Below, piece after piece: positions 32,438-42,966 of a stretch of 64,000 bases of DNA. The position numbers and the translations under genes are program-made. The DNA is from Hymenopellis radicata (Eukaryota; Basidiomycota; Agaricomycetes; Agaricales; Physalacriaceae). The stretch lies in assembly GCA_015501595.1 (NCBI GenBank), contig JADNRX010000063.1, positions 124,001 to 188,000 on the forward strand. Direction: 5' to 3'. The notes below the pieces were generated by a model, which saw only the letters and a list, made by a program, of their open reading frames with translations, was not told the DNA's origin and made no database searches. Within the stretch, counting starts at the first letter, position 1. Each line of letters starts with the position of its first letter.

Positions 32438-35155
32438 CTACATTCTAGACCGTGGTATCCAGACATCCTTCACGGACGCGGCCTTCCGGCCCTGTTGGCG
32501 AAGAACGCGCCGCAGAATTTTACCGCTCGCATTGCGCGGTATAATATCAACAATTTCGATGCCTCCATCAAGCCATTTAAACTTGGACACGGATTTAGCG
32601 ACATGCTAATTCGATCAGGTTTATGCGTTGTCGGAATTAGCATCCGCTTGCTTACCCTCTGTATATCGGCTTTGATTGTCCCAGCAAACGTGGAGTCTTC
32701 GCGACACGACTGTGCGGCCTTGTCCTTTAGCACAACAAAAGCGAAAGGTAACTCCCCCGAGTATTCATTCTCCACCCCAATGATGGCAGTGTCCGCCACG
32801 CATGTATGTTTGAGAATATGCCCTTCCAACTCTGCTGGCGCTACTTGGTGACCTCTTACCTGTTCGAGATGAGTCAAGTCGCGGGATCTAGTAAACATAC
32901 TAACCTTGATCAGCTCTTTGACGCGGTCGACAATGAACAAATTATCTTCTTCGAAGAAGACCTGGTCTCCTGTTCTCAGCCACCTAAGCGCTCAGAGTCA
33001 CATCAGTAGTGAGCTATCACCATCACACATGAGACCCACTAACCCGTCATTAGTGAAGACGTCTGCTGTTCTAACCACATCATGTTGGTGATAGAATTCC
33101 TCAACATTGACCACGAACAACATCACTCACGCCGCGGGATTACGATAGTATCCTGAAAAGATTTGGCTGCCTCGAACAAGAAGCTCTCCCTCTTCTCCAG
33201 CCACTGCTAGTGTTCCATCGGTTTTAAGGACCTGGGCCTCTGTACCAGGAAGAAGTTGTCCGCCACTGCCGAGAACACCGATGTTCTGGGACAGTGGGAA
33301 CTGGGGACAAAATGTTAATTGCTGATAATGGTCGTATATGGGTGGAATACGTGCACCATACTAACCGCCCCGCAGGTTTCCGTCATTCCTACAGGACTTT
33401 CAATGAATGTTCGACGCGTTGAGCTGCGTCTTACCGTATCCTTGTCCAAGTTGCACTCCTGGGAAGACAGCCAGAAGTTCTTCTGTGAGACTGGCGCCAA
33501 GTGGCGCAGCGGCGACGAGACAGTATCGCACAGAGGATAGGTTGAAGGCTCTCGTCGAAGGACGCTGTCACGGAGTTGGCCAGGAAGCTTTCTGACGGTT
33601 AAACGGGACTTGATACCTTGCATAGAAGAACAGCCTGGGGCGGTACTAGTCTGTGAAGAGTCAAATTGTAGAAGAAAGAGAGGAACAATGATACGCACGA
33701 CAGATGGGTGATTTGATACTTTTGAATACTGATGAGGAAGCTCTCGAAATGGAATTTTGGTGCGACGACGAGGGTCATCTGGCATGTTCGAGTACGACTA
33801 CTTAACGCTGAACAAGTACTCACCCCAGCATACAACATAAAGTGGAGCTAGAAGATAGGGTCATGATTCAAGCTGACAGACGAAGGATTGACTGACATTG
33901 AAAACAAGTCCGTAAATGTCTTGGCGTCTTTCATTAACTATAGGTTAAGGTACAAGATGAAAACTTACGGTACAAAGGGAGAACTAGGTTTATAGGAAAA
34001 TTTTGAGTCTAGCGCCACACAAGAGAGAGATTAGACCTCACATCCTCCGCCAACATCGCCAGGCCGAAATCGCCGCTCATTCAGTGGTATATGCGGGTCG
34101 TTCACTCCATTGAAGATAGCTTCTTGAAGAACCATACTGATCACATTTCTATGAGTGATGCAGACCGCCTAAGATTACCAGGATTAGACTCGGGAACCGC
34201 GGCACCTATGCGCAAACCTTCTGCAGCCCAGTAGTCCCAGACGAAGGCGCGAGAAACGCGATGGCTTCTGCTCCTTCGCTTCCCACAAGCATGCGCTCTC
34301 TGGCCGGAGGCATTTTCGCGCCTTCGAGCATCACCTCATGGAGGCTTCGATACGGTTTTGAGGACGAAGTGTTCTCCGATACATCTATAATGATCAGGTG
34401 CTCGAGAGAGAAGTCCAGCGCGGGAAGAGCCTTCTCGACGACGTGGAGACACTCGTGATGGACTATGAGAATTACAGGGCGCGTTATCCGGAGGGAGTGA
34501 GCTATGTGGGCAAATACAAATGGTAAGCGCACTGCGGCCAATAACGGAGCACGCACTTAGCTCCAAAAGCGTTAGCGTCGGGGAGAGCGTCCTCGATGGA
34601 AATAAGTTATCGTTCAGAGCGGCCACCTCGGGACTAGATGGGCTTACGACACGACGGCACCCACGCGATGTGCTGCCCATGCACAGGGTCCGAAATCTAG
34701 TGCTAGTCAGCTGGCCGTCGGTTCTGGGAGATAGAGCACCTACCGACATGGTTCGGACTCATGATACCCACTGCAAAAGCGGGATCTGGTATCAGCAGCT
34801 AAGGAGTGAGACGCAATAAGGACACTCGCCGACATTATCAATCCCTGTATATCGTTAGCGTGAGCAAAGTCGACGATCGGCAAGACTCACGAAGTCTGTA
34901 TGTGTGGTCAAATGAAGCTGCAAGCCGTCGCGTCCGCAGCTGAATCTAGAACGGCGCGTGAAGTTTTCGCTTGGTGAACACTTTAATACATACCTCTTCC
35001 ATGAAAACCAGCCGCCCAGTATCGTCGTCAATCAGACATGGAGTGCTTGATGCTCGCGGCGGACAGTGGAGATACCCATCGAGGAGAAACTGAGGAACTG
35101 TGAGATTGCTCGGGATTTCACAAGAGAGAGGAACAGTAGACCGAAAGATAGTCAT
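32438..35155 (-). CDS. 4-coumarate-CoA ligase-like acyl-CoA synthetase (ANL superfamily)
   Basis: Adenylate-forming enzyme that activates a carboxylic acid with ATP and CoA. Landmarks in order: LTVPQFLLDGYL near the start, MSPNHVDFGPCAWAAHRVGA, SPSSPE, the P-loop AFLAPSSGTTGLQKAV (variant of TSGTTGxPK), MTLVVAPKFHFESFL, the motif GYGMTETCGAVSMV, MFIVDRVKELIKV, GHQVAPAELEGHIL, and the catalytic-lysine motif IIPRNASGKILRRVL. The C-terminal tripeptide SRM resembles a peroxisomal PTS1 signal (SKL-type variant). At least a dozen introns. Frame is lost near 34644-34652 (GAVV to SPSSPE), and the join before MSPNHVD does not phase. The catalytic motifs remain, so I favour a real gene with sequence errors, though a young pseudogene is possible. 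Confidence 0.82.
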
Positions 35156-35559
35156 GGCTGAAGTAGCTTGTGCATTCACAGACCGCGCACGTTATATACT
35201 GTACACGGAGCTATGCACGGGGCCATCCGAGTCCCCCACATCGTTATTCAGCACGAATAATAGTGGCTATACTTACACACCGCACCTCATGTGGTGAATG
35301 AATTGAAGAAAGCGCCCAAAGGTCCACCGATCGCAAGACGTACCGGCGAAAGAAGGACATCATAACCTTGATCAGGTACAACATGACCTTCAAAGAGAAC
35401 ACACGTTAATTAAAAGAGTTCATTCCACGTCGGCACCGGTCGTCTCGAAGCTTCCGCCTCAACCTAAAGACAAGCTTCACCGGGACTTAAGTAAGCACGG
35501 CGTTCCAAGAGAAGGTTCATTGTAAATCATGCATGTTAAGTCGTACAGATGGTAATGCT
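35156..35559. other. Gap between acyl-CoA ligase start and SOD end
   Basis: About 400 bp with no recognised gene; contains the ligase promoter and the SOD 3' flank. Confidence 0.5.
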
Positions 35560-36502
35560 TTACTTCGTCGCCTCAGCGAGACGCTTTTCAGCTTCCTTGA
35601 AATTGACGACATTCCAGATCGCGTTCAGGTACTGGGATACATCAGAGGAGATTCTCAGGTTTCAAAAAATACGCACGTCGGGCTTCACATTCTTGTATTG
35701 GATGTAGAAAGCCTAAAAAAATGAGACCTTATTCAAGGTGGAACAGAACCAACATACATGTTCCCAAATGTCGATACCAATCAAGGGTACGTGACCTGAA
35801 AAACGTCAATCAGCGACTCTGAGAGGAGATATAATCTTACTGAGTAGAGGATCTTGGTTGGACGTAGTGACAATCTCGAGCATGCCATTCGACGAGTTGT
35901 ACCCCTAGTCAACAGTGATGACGCATACACAAAGTAGATTTTCAATGACATACCAGCCAGCCCCAGCCACTTCCTTGGATAGCAGCAGTCTTCGCGTTGA
36001 ACTCCTTTTTAAACTCTTCAACGGAGCCAAAGTCGCGTTCAATTGCCGTCTTGAGGGGTCCCGCCTCCAGTTTACCTCCGTCACCGCTGGAAGGAGCCAG
36101 GTTCGTCCAGAAGAGAGAGTGGTTGATGTGACCTTGCGACGCGTCTTTTCAGAAAAATAACTGCAGATAAGATGGTACATACCACCACCGTTGAACTTGA
36201 GGGCTGCCTGGAGAGCAATTTCGTCCTTGATAGACGGCGCCGAAGCGTACGACTTTTCAGCGGCGTTGAGGCCATTGACATAGGTTTGGTGGTGCTTTTT
36301 ATGGTGCAGCGTCATTATTTCCTCACAGATATAGGGCTCCAATGCCTGCAACGACGTGAACAGACATTAGTCAGACCAAGACGTGACAAACGTTGTAGGC
36401 ATATGGGAGATCCGGGAGGGTGTGAAGGGAGGCAACACCGGCAGAGGCGGCCAGGGTGCGCGACAGCGCAGGACGCAGAGCACTTCGAGCAACAGAGAAC
36501 AT
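35560..36502 (-). CDS. SOD2: Mitochondrial Mn/Fe superoxide dismutase
   Basis: Converts superoxide to peroxide and oxygen in the mitochondrial matrix. The N-terminus [20 protein letters not shown] is an arginine-rich, amphipathic import presequence. The enzyme begins [17 protein letters not shown], with [14 protein letters not shown] (metal ligand His), [19 protein letters not shown] (His), [20 protein letters not shown], and the [14 protein letters not shown] site (metal ligands Asp and His). The end is [12 protein letters not shown]. About six short introns, all in phase where checked. The GGHINHS split by an intron near 36130-36180 is typical. Intact. Confidence 0.95.
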
Positions 36503-36781
36503 GATGAGGGTAGGATGCAAGTGTCGGGTGAAGCGTTCCGCGTTTATCATACGTGATGTCATTACTTTGTCTCTGCTTGGGATTCGGGCCGGTCACCTTA
36601 ACTCTCGTTTTTTCTTCGTCAACGAGATAACATTCATGAGCTACTTTCACTGCTCCATTTGTGTCACAATGTCGCCCGAACTCTCCGACACGGGTCAATG
36701 AGAACAACTAGACGACGCGAATCTTTGGTCTTTGTTACAGCACTGCTTTGTCTGACCGGTCCTTTTTGGTCTTTGTTCACG

Positions 36782-36789
36782 TATAAAAG
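36782..36789 (+). promoter_or_regulatory. TATA box of small C2H2 gene
   Basis: TATAAAAG about 42 bp before the ATG at 36831; the spacing would give a very short leader. Confidence 0.6.
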
Positions 36790-36830
36790 CGCGGTCAAGA
36801 TGTCCTTGAGTCGCATCTACTACCACCATC

Positions 36831-37348
36831 ATGCGAGACAGTGCGACTGTCAAGAAAACTCGCAAGGTAAGTTCTCAAACTGAGTGGTAGCCGTTGCTAA
36901 TAATCATCCCAGATTCATTACTGGTACAGGTGCCCTTATCCTCGATGCACCTTCTCCCACAAACGTTTTGAGCGTTTTAAGACGCACATTTACTCTCAGT
37001 AAGCTGTTTGTGTGGATAGGAGAACACGCACTAATTTTGTTCAGCTCACCTGCGAATTCTAACGAGGAACCTCACCGCGTTGCTGTACCTCCAGAAGCTC
37101 CGCAAGGCCCCCCACTCCTAGAATTCATGGACCTGTCTTTTGACGTCCGCCATGGCCATTCACAAAGCCATCCCATGGGGACGCGTAGCTCCATGGCAGG
37201 TCACCGTGCCTCCACCTCATCTGCAGCCGGGCCCTCACGGCCCCGACGCCACAACGACCAGTCAACCTCGGCTGGCAGTTCTTCGTTCTCCCAGTTCGGC
37301 CACATTGGAAACCCCAGCAATATGCCTCAGGAGTTCTTTTTGTCATGA
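36831..37348 (+). CDS. Small single C2H2 zinc-finger protein
   Basis: Three exons. The product starts MRDSATVKKTRKIHYWYR, followed at once by one canonical finger with spacing C-x4-C-x12-H-x3-H (CPYPRC, then TFSHKRFERFKTH, then IYSH). The second intron (about 37000-37045) falls inside the codon of the last zinc-binding histidine. The rest is a short low-complexity tail (GHRASTSSAAGPSRPRR). A single finger usually needs another element to bind DNA specifically, so it could be a co-factor or protein-binding finger. The role is unknown; I am fairly sure of the structure. Confidence 0.72.
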
Positions 37349-37549
37349 TACGAGGTGCCAGATAATTTTAACTATACCATATGTGGGTTGATGTATTTTT
37401 GTGTCCGCGAGCCATACTGCGGGTTTTCCGTGCCAGAAATCCGGGATCATATTGAATACACTAAAACTACATGACGAAGCAAAACTGTAAAATCCTCCAT
37501 ATCGTTCAACAGTGTTCAACGCGAAAGTATCAAAACGCCGCATTCTGAA

Positions 37550-38604
37550 CTACTCATCCTCGGAATCCGACTCGTCGTCGACATCGTTGGACCTGTGCCT
37601 CTTCTTGGCGGCCTCGTTTTCTCGTTTGGATGGTCTTTCTGTGGGCCGAGGTCGGACTCGAAGATCGTACTTCGCCACGAGCTGCATACGACGATATAAG
37701 TGATAAATATAGGGCAACAACAAAACCGGCATACGTCCGTCAATGCGGTAGACTTGGCAAGCGGTGGGCATTTTTTACCGGAATACATGGTAAAAACATC
37801 GCTGTAACATTGTGCTTGGACAATGTTTCCTGCGGTAAGAGGACCAGAGCTAAGGTCAAACGTCCTGAATCGGAGGACGAATTGTCCAAGTTCTTGAACA
37901 GCGAGATTCTAGCGAAGACAGAAGGTGAGTTTGTATCGAGTTTCAGGTGCAGAATCAACACACGGAGAAGGCAAAAACGAGAGTGCCACGGCCGTTGTCT
38001 TCGTGGGGAAGAAGTGTATGAGAAGAGAATGTGTCCCCAAAGAGAAGATTGGAGCATTTTTGACTGTCATAGACGAACCAAGTCTCTCCAGAAGCATCGT
38101 GCGCTACGTGAAGCGGCGCCTCTGTAGTACGCAACCTGAGTACTACCATCACGGACTCAAGAATTGGACTCGTACCTGCAGTTTCGTCGACTGAGGCTGA
38201 CACATGGAAAAGATCGATGTAGCACATCATGCCGGGGAGGGCATGCGGTCAGACCTGTGGAGAGAGCTGTTGAATCCTGGAATACTAACGCGAATATCAT
38301 GGAAAGACAAACATTTCTACGTAGTCGGGAATTTCGACTTCACGTCCGTCTGGTAGACAGTCAAACAACCTCAGCCCTACGATGGGAGGTGGGTCGATCG
38401 CGCGCAAGTCCTTTCTGGAGTTTGCTTTAGGATTCGTTTGGGTCGCGCACTTGCGACCTTGTTGAGGAGACTGCCAGCAACGGAGCTCGGCGCGTATAGT
38501 CCGCCCGCAAACTGGCCAGACGTATGGCTAATAGGCTGATCCAAAACATGATGTTCTATAGGAAAGCCAAAGGGAGCAGGAGCAGAGGAAATTACAGTGT
38601 TCAT
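37550..38604 (-). CDS. Unrecognised multi-exon gene
   Basis: Minus-strand exon-like pieces suggest one gene. First exon from the ATG at 38604: MNTVISSAPAPFGFPIEHHV, then YAPSSVAGSLLNKVASARPK. The next piece is LRLFDCLPDGREVEIPDYVE, out of phase by one base, then LHVAHDASGETWFVYDS, and a basic then acidic C-terminus (YDLRVRPRPTERPSKREN, ending DDESDSEDE at 37550). The charged tail after KKRHR looks nuclear. I cannot name the family, and exon borders are uncertain. Confidence 0.42.
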
Positions 38605-39578
38605 CGCCTGATAATAGGTGGAGATGCGAAAATTCAGACGTGTTCGCGGAGAGGTCAGGTGTTCCTCAAGACGAAGCAGCGGTCTGTAGGCCTCAAATCG
38701 CGGTGGAATACTGGAAGCGACGCGATCGAGAGGATATCTGCTCGAACTTGAGAAAGTAGGAGTGCGGTGATGGAGCCAAGTCCCGGGAGCGAGGCGCTTT
38801 ATGGCATTCCAGAGGAAATGATACCGAGGCCCATAAAAGGAGATCAACATCCATTTCGACTGCTACGGATGCATTTCGGGCAACGTGTTCTTACTGAATG
38901 TGTTTTCGAGCGGAACGTTTATGGAATGACGGGAGCCATGACGTTCTGCAATCCTTTACTTGGGAAAAAACTCTGACAGTGATAATCCCTCTGGTGTGTT
39001 TTAACTGTCGATCAACAGCAGCAGACCATCTTGGGTAAACACGCCTTGTGCATGAGGCATCGAATGGGAAAACGATTGTGAACTCTTCGTAGACCTGCAG
39101 CGTTTGGTGCCCCTTGTAGGCGGTGATACCCAAATGCAGACAAAGGACTTTCATCATGCGTCGCAAGTAACGATTGAAAGACATCCCCCTTCGATAGGCA
39201 TCAACCAAAGCGCAGGGGGGCTTTTCGATGACCACACTGACAGGCAGGTCCCCGTCCAGAATGCCGTGAACTGTGTGACGTTTGACAGTCGTTGTAACTT
39301 GTATTGGCCCACAATTGTGAATTCGGTACAGATTCATATCAGGCCGACAGGCCACGATGCCGTATATGGTGTCGGATGCACAAATGGCACAAATCAAGTT
39401 AGATCAAAACTTTAAATCTTGCGCTCGCGCGTTTCAATGAAGCTTGAACCGTACCCAGGAAATCAGGGTGCAAAGTCTGCTGACAGAGCAAGAACTATAT
39501 TTGTGCAACACGCAGTACTAGGTACTACGGATACAGACTGGTAAGAAACATTACTGTGACATGAAGAACCCGGAGGAA
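38605..39578. other. Gap between two minus-strand genes
   Basis: A 168-codon open frame on the minus strand (39397 to 38891, starting MICAICASDTIYG) covers most of it. It has no intron signals, no family resemblance and an equally open frame on the other strand, so I do not call it a gene. Otherwise nothing is recognised. Confidence 0.4.
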
Positions 39579-39676
39579 CTAATAGAGGGTAGCGGGAATC
39601 CACGGTTGGTAAGAAACATTACTGTGACATGAAGAACGCGGCGGAGGAACCAATAGAGGGTAGCGGGAATCCACGA
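39539..39676. repeat. Tandem duplication of ~68 bp spanning a splice acceptor
   Basis: Two direct copies (about 39539-39606 and 39607-39676) share GGTAAGAAACATTACTGTGA and GAGGGTAGCGGGAATCCACG; they differ by a four-base gap and two substitutions. On the minus strand each copy contains a complete intron-like segment (GTGGATTCCC to CATGTCACAG) plus TAATGTTTCTTACC, the last exon of the AAA gene. Confidence 0.85.
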
Positions 39677-42090
39677 TTCATTAACATTCGTAGCTCCAAA
39701 CTGCTTGTTGAAGTCTTCCATTGCGTCTAACGCAACCTGGAAATGAGTGAAGCTGAGCTTCTCCTTGTTACCTGTAGCCAAAGGAAGGGCTGTCCTCACC
39801 GCGTTCTTGATCTGTCCGCCATTAATATTCCGCTTCGACAACTCTTCAACTTCCTCGGGTGTGATAATATCACTGGAACCAATTTTGCCAATGAACGCAG
39901 TCCAAAACCTGCTTTCTCGGCTCTTCAGGCAACTCTTGGAAATGGAGGGCAACGCGAATGCGAGACAAGAAGGCCTGATCAAAGACTTTGACTCGGTTGG
40001 TAGTCAGAAAGAGAATACCACGATAATATTCGACATGCCGGAGGCTGAAAAGGCAAGATGAGCGCGATGCATCAGTGGTGCAGTGATTCAACGGACAATA
40101 CCGCGACCTGCGCGTTTCGAGATAGATCATGGAACAGAACGTTCTTCGAGGTACACATCGGCTTCATCGATGAGCACAATCGCTTTCCACACTGTGGCGA
40201 TCTGGAAACTACGCTCCAACGTCGTATCAAGTCCTTCAGCATGAGTCTCAAGGTGGCCGACTCCAACGATATATAACGGCTTCTTTACATGCTCACTAGT
40301 GGCTTCCGCCGAGAAAGTGCCTAACACAAAGAAATCAGCGGCGATGTAGACATTATGAATGGAGTTTGCGGCATACCGACACCAGGCAGGCCGAATAAAT
40401 TAACGACGAGTCCGCGGCCTTTGCCTTTAATGAAATCGTCGAACTCGATTTCTGTGTCATGAGCCTCCACAAGCGATCTCAGAAGATTGTTTTGACCAGA
40501 TGGAAGCACAAGGTTCTGAAATGCTTCCGTGTTCCAGGTAACATCTGTCGCACGTTGAACTCCACTGTGAGGCGTCGCCTCATTGGTTAGAACTTCTTCG
40601 AACGCACACCAGAGGTTGTCTGATAGACTGACTCCATATACAACCGTCGGCGTTAACAGAAGATCCTCGTCGCTCAATTCTAGCTCCGGATTCGTCTTAG
40701 TATTGGACGAGACTGTGACACCTGCAAATGATTGAGCTCAGGTCAACAGCATACGGAAAAGGAGTACCATTAGCGTAGTTGGTGTAAGCGTAGCCGGAGG
40801 GAAAAGTCTCGGAATCTAATTGAACGGCTCGCCTGCAGAGCCCCAACCTGGATTCGGTGGAGTGTATTGGGCATCAGCCTGTAAGGCAGGTACGGGGAAG
40901 CAATACCCAAAATTGAAGCGCTTGAAGGATACTTTGACTCATAGTTGGCATTGAGCACAACAAGGATACGAAAACCGACACACTCAGGCTCTATCAATCA
41001 TGATCCTGCCGGTGACCTGTGAGGAGGATTAGACACAGGCTTTTGTATGAAACTGAAAACGCACGTTGTGAAGGGACAACGCTGTAAGTCCGCCCCTCTG
41101 GGACTTGAAAGCTATCCCGTCAAACTGCTTGTGGTGAACACCACGCCGAGACACCCATTTCTGTCCCCTTGCAAGCACATCGCACTTCACCTCCTCGGCA
41201 TTAAGGTGATAGCGAAGCGGATATGCGTCGAGTGAATCAATCCTAACCGTCCCTTGGAACGGTTCAACAAGCGCCTGGGTCTGGACCTTTCCGACAACGA
41301 CGGTCTGAGGCGGTCCACTAGATCAACGCTCGAGCAGTTAAGAAGATAGCCTGAGTCAATCTTGGCGACATATTCAAGCTTGAATAGTCGCGGCTAGATG
41401 TGATGGCGCATCGAGCGATGAGGATGATACGCGGAACGAAGATGCTGTACAGGAGATCCCAGGTCACTTCGCCGTGAGCTCTAAGATTGTTGATACGCTC
41501 GATGGTCTGGGAGTCGTCCCCCTGTGAAGTGGAGAGGAGTAATGAGACGGAAGACAGAACATGAGAGTCGAAGGAGTCCTTTGCAGATTTTTTCGCAATC
41601 AACTCACCCCTGTATTCTTTGAATTCCTCCAGATATGTGAGAAATATTTCGGGGTTAATCTGTAGGATAGACTGTGAACAATATTCTAGACCGAATCGTT
41701 GCTTACTTCGAGAGGCTGGATCCGAGTTCCAATCTAGGCCTGGCCAAGTCCGGATGACATCTTTGAAAGCCTTGAGGATATACGCTCTTGACCACAATCT
41801 TGAAAGTTGGATCAAGGTGGGCGTTCTCTGGGACGGCGCTATAGTATATCAGAACATGCCAGGTTCGAGTGATAATAGCGCTGCACGAAGCTGAAATCCT
41901 TCCATGGATCCTCCTCGCCCGACTTGAAAGATGACATAGACTCTACTGTCGCGCTGGAGCTCGTGTTCTGATCATACATTCAAAGGAACCTCCAGTAATG
42001 TTTTTAGAAGACGGACCCTGTACTTCCAGGCCTTGTACCAAGTGCTGTAGTAGCTGTCAACAGACTTGATCTGGAGCATCGGAGCAGGAA
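39579..42090 (-). CDS. AAA+ ATPase of the fungal DUF7025-AAA type, probably damaged
   Basis: N-terminal part: LQIKSVDSYYSTWYKAWKYR, AYILKAFKDVIRTWPGLDW, INPEIFLTYLEEFKEYRGEL, RAHGEVTWDLLYSIFVPR. AAA core: HDTEIEFDDFIKGKGRGLVV, GLPGVG, IVLIDEADVYLEERS (Walker B), ILFLTTNRVKVFDQAFLSRI, then SSDIITPEEVEELSKR, NINGGQIKNAVRTALPLA (sensor 2 region) and FGATNVNE. Problems: across the intron near 40322 the P-loop reads GLPGVGTFSAEA, so the essential Walker A lysine is absent; an extra base follows EERS (about 40130); an extra T sits at 39904-39907. The 5' end is uncertain (first clear exon near 42090). Role is unknown; such ATPases are abundant in Agaricomycetes. It could be a pseudogene. Confidence 0.7.
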
Positions 42091-42966
42091 GCGCTCCATT
42101 CTTGGTAAGAGAGGTATCTGCATCAATCTCTTGGGGTGCGGGTAAAACGGTGGAAACAGTCCTTGAGATGAAGGGAACACGCTATTGATAACAGTGAGGG
42201 AAAGGAAGGCAATTCTTATACGCCTCCAGAATGCCTCTTAGTCTCATGCTGCCTTCTAGCGCCCGCCTACACTATTTTCGTCGAGTGACCATGAACTTGA
42301 CCTTGCAGCGACTAGAGCTTCTTATTCATGTTCAACGTTAGCCTTCAGGTTTAGTTGTTGTTATTGCTGTTGCAGACGGGAGGAGAGGTGTCGTCTTGTC
42401 GCGTAAGCACGGTTCCCTGGTTGAGTCTAATCTTTGCTCAAGCAGGCGCAGAAGTGAGAGGCTGAAAGAACGTACGCGGAGTGGCAGCCCTAAGGTATTA
42501 TAGTATGGCTTTGAGTTGTGTGGTGATAGTCGACGGCCGTAGCCCCTGAGATAACTGGATGGCAGTGGACAAGCAAAGGTCAGCAATTCATCACCAAGAC
42601 GTTAGAGATGTACCCTTGTCAGGCTCCTCGTCGTCGACCAATATGTACTTGAGGTAGCCATTGTTTGCTATGGCGTCGACAGCGTCATCCTGTGAATCAC
42701 GCGAACTGTGGCGTTATTTAAATTGTCCGGGCCGGAGCTTGTAGCAACGACTTTTAATTATTGTTTCGTGAGTAACGACTTGAAGTCGTGTGATTTTTCG
42801 TGATTTGAAGTCGTTGTTCGTGATGTTATCACTGAATAATCAACTTCGTCCCAATCGTTTCTATCATGAAGCAAACGTTTAGATCAAAATGATTCAATGG
42901 TTTTCAATACAACCTATAGTACATACAACAGAAATACACATACATTTCGAGAAAGGAACCTTCCGT
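42091..42966. other. Gap with one exon-like stretch
   Basis: On the minus strand, about 42616-42697 reads DDAVDAIANNGYLKYILVDD and ends in a good GTACAT donor, with an acceptor near 42553 and a stop soon after. It could be a displaced first exon of the AAA gene or a remnant of another gene. Nothing else is seen. Confidence 0.4.

Noticed and set aside
38891..39397. 168-codon minus-strand open frame starting MICAICASDTIYG
   Set aside because: No homology, intron signals or domain; the opposite strand is equally open over the same stretch.
39539..39676. CRISPR-like or transposon direct repeat
   Set aside because: Only two adjacent copies without spacers; better explained as a local tandem duplication in a eukaryotic gene.
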